This document shows, one piece after another, positions 14,805 to 16,639 of a stretch of DNA of 16,639 nt. This DNA is from an uncultured Sphingomonas sp. GTDB lineage: Bacteria; Pseudomonadota; Alphaproteobacteria; Sphingomonadales; Sphingomonadaceae. The stretch is from positions 1 through 16,639 of the forward strand of contig CAMPJH010000015.1 of NCBI GenBank assembly GCA_946886845.1, written 5' to 3'. The notes under the pieces are model-generated. The model was not told the origin of the DNA, ran no database searches, and was given only the letters and a program-made list of their open reading frames with translations. Positions within the stretch are counted from its first letter, which is position 1. Each line of letters opens with the position of its first letter. Made by a program: the position numbers and the translations under genes.

Positions 14805-14824
14805 CGCCCTTCCTCCGACAGAGT

Positions 14825-14899
<75 letters not shown>

Positions 14900-14915
14900 T
14901 TTCCCCAACGTCTGG

Positions 14916-16639
14916 CTAAATCGGAGCGCAAGCCCGCTCGAGCCAGGCGCGGTCGGCGCCTTCAAGCTTCGGGCCGATCTTCTCCAGCACCTGTGCGTGA
15001 TAATCGTTGAGCCAGTCGATCTCGGCCGGCGACAGCATCTCTTTGACCACCAAGCGCCGATCGATCGGCGCGAAGGTCAGGGTCTCGAAACCGAGCGTCT
15101 CTTTCTCTGCGCCCGCGATCTCCTTCTCGACTACCAGCACCAGATTTTCGATCCGGATGCCGTATTCGCCGGTTTTGTAATAGCCGGGCTCGTTGGAGAT
15201 GATCATGCCGGGCGCCAGCGGCTCATCGCCGCCGGACTGCGAGCTGGTCACAGGCGCGATCCGCTGCGGGCCTTCGTGGACGGCGAGGAAGCTGCCGACG
15301 CCGTGACCGGTGCCGTGGGCGTAATCCAGTCCGGCCTGCCACAAGGGCCGTCGGGCGAAGCTGTCGAGCTGGGTGCCGCGAGTCCCTTTGGGAAAGACGG
15401 CAGTCGCGACGGCGATGTGGCCCTTGAGCACGCGAGTGAAGCGGTCGCGCATTTCGTCGGTCGGTTCGCCGATCGGCACGGTGCGGGTGATGTCGGTGGT
15501 GCCATCGACATATTGGCCGCCCGAATCGATCAGATAGAGGGTGCCGGTTTCGAGCTTGCGGTTGGTCTTCTCGCTCGACTTGTAATGGACGATGGCGCCG
15601 TTCGGTCCGGCGCCCGAAATCGAATCGAACGACAGGTCGCGTAGCTCCGGCGATTCGCGGCGCAACGCCTCGAGCTTGTCGGAAGCGATCAGCTCGTCGA
15701 CCTGGCCGCCCGGCGCTTCCTCGTCGATCCAGCGGAGGAACCGGGCGACGGCGACGCCGTCGCGCTCCTGCGCCGCTTTCTGCCCGGCAATTTCGACCGG
15801 GTTCTTGAGCGCTTTGGGCAGAATGGTCGGGTCGCGCAGCGGCAGGATTTTCGCGCCGGCCTTGTCGAGCGCGTCGAAGATCGCCGCCACAGACCGCTCG
15901 GGGTCGACCGCTACCGTCTTGCCGCCGAGCTCGCCGAGCGCCGCCTCGAAGGCATGGCGGTCGTGCAGGCGCACTCCGTTGCCGAGGTGCTGGCGGACGT
16001 CCGGGCCGACCTTCTCGTCGGCGACGAACAAATCGGCGGTGCCGTCCGAATGGACGATTCCGTAAGCCAGCGCGACGGGGGTGCGGTGGACGTCCTGCCC
16101 ACGGACGTTGAACAGCCAGGCGATCGAATCGAGCGGCGCGATAACCGCCGCGTCGGCGTTCTTCGACTCCAACCACTCGGCGATCTCGGTGCGTTTCTCG
16201 GCCGAGCTCTTGCCCGCATATTCGTCGGGCTGGACGACCAGCCGCGCCTTCGACGCTTCGGGCTTGTCGATCCACACCTTGTCGATCGGATTCTCGCCGA
16301 CCGCGACCAGCTCGGCGCAGCGGCTGGCGAGCGCTTCCCTGGCGCGTTTGACCCAGTCTCGGGTGTGCAGCCACGGGTCGTAGCCAATCCGCGCGCCTTC
16401 GCGCGCATGGTCCTTCAGCCAGTCGGTGACGCTGGTTTCCGGAACCGATTGGTAGCTCCATTCCCTGTCGCTGACCTGACTTCGGACCTGCAGCGTGTAG
16501 CGGCCGTCGACGAAGATCGCCGCTTCCTCCGGCAGCACGACGGCTGAGCCGGCCGAGCCCTGGAAGCCGGTCAGCCACGCCAGCCGCTGGGCGTAGCTGC
16601 CGACATATTCGCTCATATGCTCGTCGGTCAGCGGCACGA
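14916..16639 (-). CDS. Xaa-Pro aminopeptidase (M24B family), N-terminus cut by window edge
   Basis: About 573 residues are visible; the true start lies beyond the right edge. The usable GTG at 16637 falls inside the conserved run VPLTDEHMSEYVGSYAQRLAW, so it is not the natural start, and roughly 20-40 residues are missing. The C-terminal pita-bread domain has all five metal ligands, numbered from that GTG: D371 (LIDSGG), D382 (TTDITRT), H445 (HGTGHGVG), E483 (NEPGYY) and E497 (IRIENL). Two creatinase-like domains precede it (about 1-130 and 160-300), which makes it the three-domain type, like eukaryotic XPNPEP1 and unlike the shorter E. coli PepP. It removes an N-terminal residue before proline and has no visible export signal, but the true N-terminus is not seen. 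It converges on the tRNA-Thr gene. Confidence 0.93.
   Translation of the reverse strand, partial: VPLTDEHMSEYVGSYAQRLAWLTGFQGSAGSAVVLPEEAAIFVDGRYTLQVRSQVSDREWSYQSVPETSVTDWLKDHAREGARIGYDPWLHTRDWVKRAREALASRCAELVAVGENPIDKVWIDKPEASKARLVVQPDEYAGKSSAEKRTEIAEWLESKNADAAVIAPLDSIAWLFNVRGQDVHRTPVALAYGIVHSDGTADLFVADEKVGPDVRQHLGNGVRLHDRHAFEAALGELGGKTVAVDPERSVAAIFDALDKAGAKILPLRDPTILPKALKNPVEIAGQKAAQERDGVAVARFLRWIDEEAPGGQVDELIASDKLEALRRESPELRDLSFDSISGAGPNGAIVHYKSSEKTNRKLETGTLYLIDSGGQYVDGTTDITRTVPIGEPTDEMRDRFTRVLKGHIAVATAVFPKGTRGTQLDSFARRPLWQAGLDYAHGTGHGVGSFLAVHEGPQRIAPVTSSQSGGDEPLAPGMIISNEPGYYKTGEYGIRIENLVLVVEKEIAGAEKETLGFETLTFAPIDRRLVVKEMLSPAEIDWLNDYHAQVLEKIGPKLEGADRAWLERACAPI

Noticed and set aside
14900..14915. 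Terminator between tRNA-Thr and the convergent aminopeptidase gene
   Set aside because: The 16 bases contain neither an inverted repeat nor a T-run.
15223..16578. Second minus-strand frame of 451 codons inside the Xaa-Pro aminopeptidase
   Set aside because: Extremely Arg-rich, no motif, same strand as a gene with all five metal ligands; frame shadow rather than a frameshifted gene.

Overview
This 16.6 kb window is dense, GC-rich chromosomal DNA. It carries 13 protein genes (two cut by the window edges) and one tRNA. No gap between genes exceeds about 100 bases. There is no insertion sequence, phage gene, CRISPR array or rRNA. GC content, Asp/Arg/Ala-rich proteins, a Mla-type operon with STAS-MlaE fusion and ABC_trans_aux lipoprotein, and the tRNA-Thr sequence all suggest an alphaproteobacterium, most likely a sphingomonad. 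The species is not determined.

Left part (1-5545): two divergent operons share a 96-base intergenic region. Leftward runs CDP-alcohol phosphotransferase, then MobA/IPCT-like nucleotidyltransferase, then HAD phosphatase (cut by the left edge). Each gene overlaps the next by four bases (GTGA, ATGA). This combination looks like a pathway that activates a phosphorylated polar headgroup with CTP and attaches it to a lipid or alcohol. Rightward runs mlaE (with fused STAS domain), mlaF, mlaD and an outer-membrane-type lipoprotein, again with start/stop overlaps. This is a complete MCE lipid transporter for the cell envelope. The pairing suggests, but does not prove, one envelope-lipid module.

Middle part (5614-11346): an exported amidohydrolase (TIM-barrel hydrolase) ends inside the 3' end of a ZIP-family metal transporter on the other strand. 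The ZIP gene lies 7 bases downstream of pepN, a zinc aminopeptidase, and is probably co-transcribed with it. Divergent from pepN is a membrane M48/Ste24-type zinc protease.

Right part (11343-16639): a leftward gene set holds an unusual GH43-like glycosidase, a low-specificity threonine aldolase and a DMT-family transporter. The last two are translationally coupled by GTGA. A tRNA-Thr(GGT) with a good -35 box is divergent from the GH43 gene. It is followed on the opposite strand by a three-domain Xaa-Pro aminopeptidase cut by the right edge.

Most of the window is ordinary housekeeping and accessory metabolism. The items most worth a second look are the split headgroup-transfer operon whose CDP-alcohol transferase carries an extra N-terminal domain, the GH43 protein with a basic N-terminal segment and helical insertion and no export signal, and the ZIP protein whose canonical His-Asn metal site is replaced by acidic residues.
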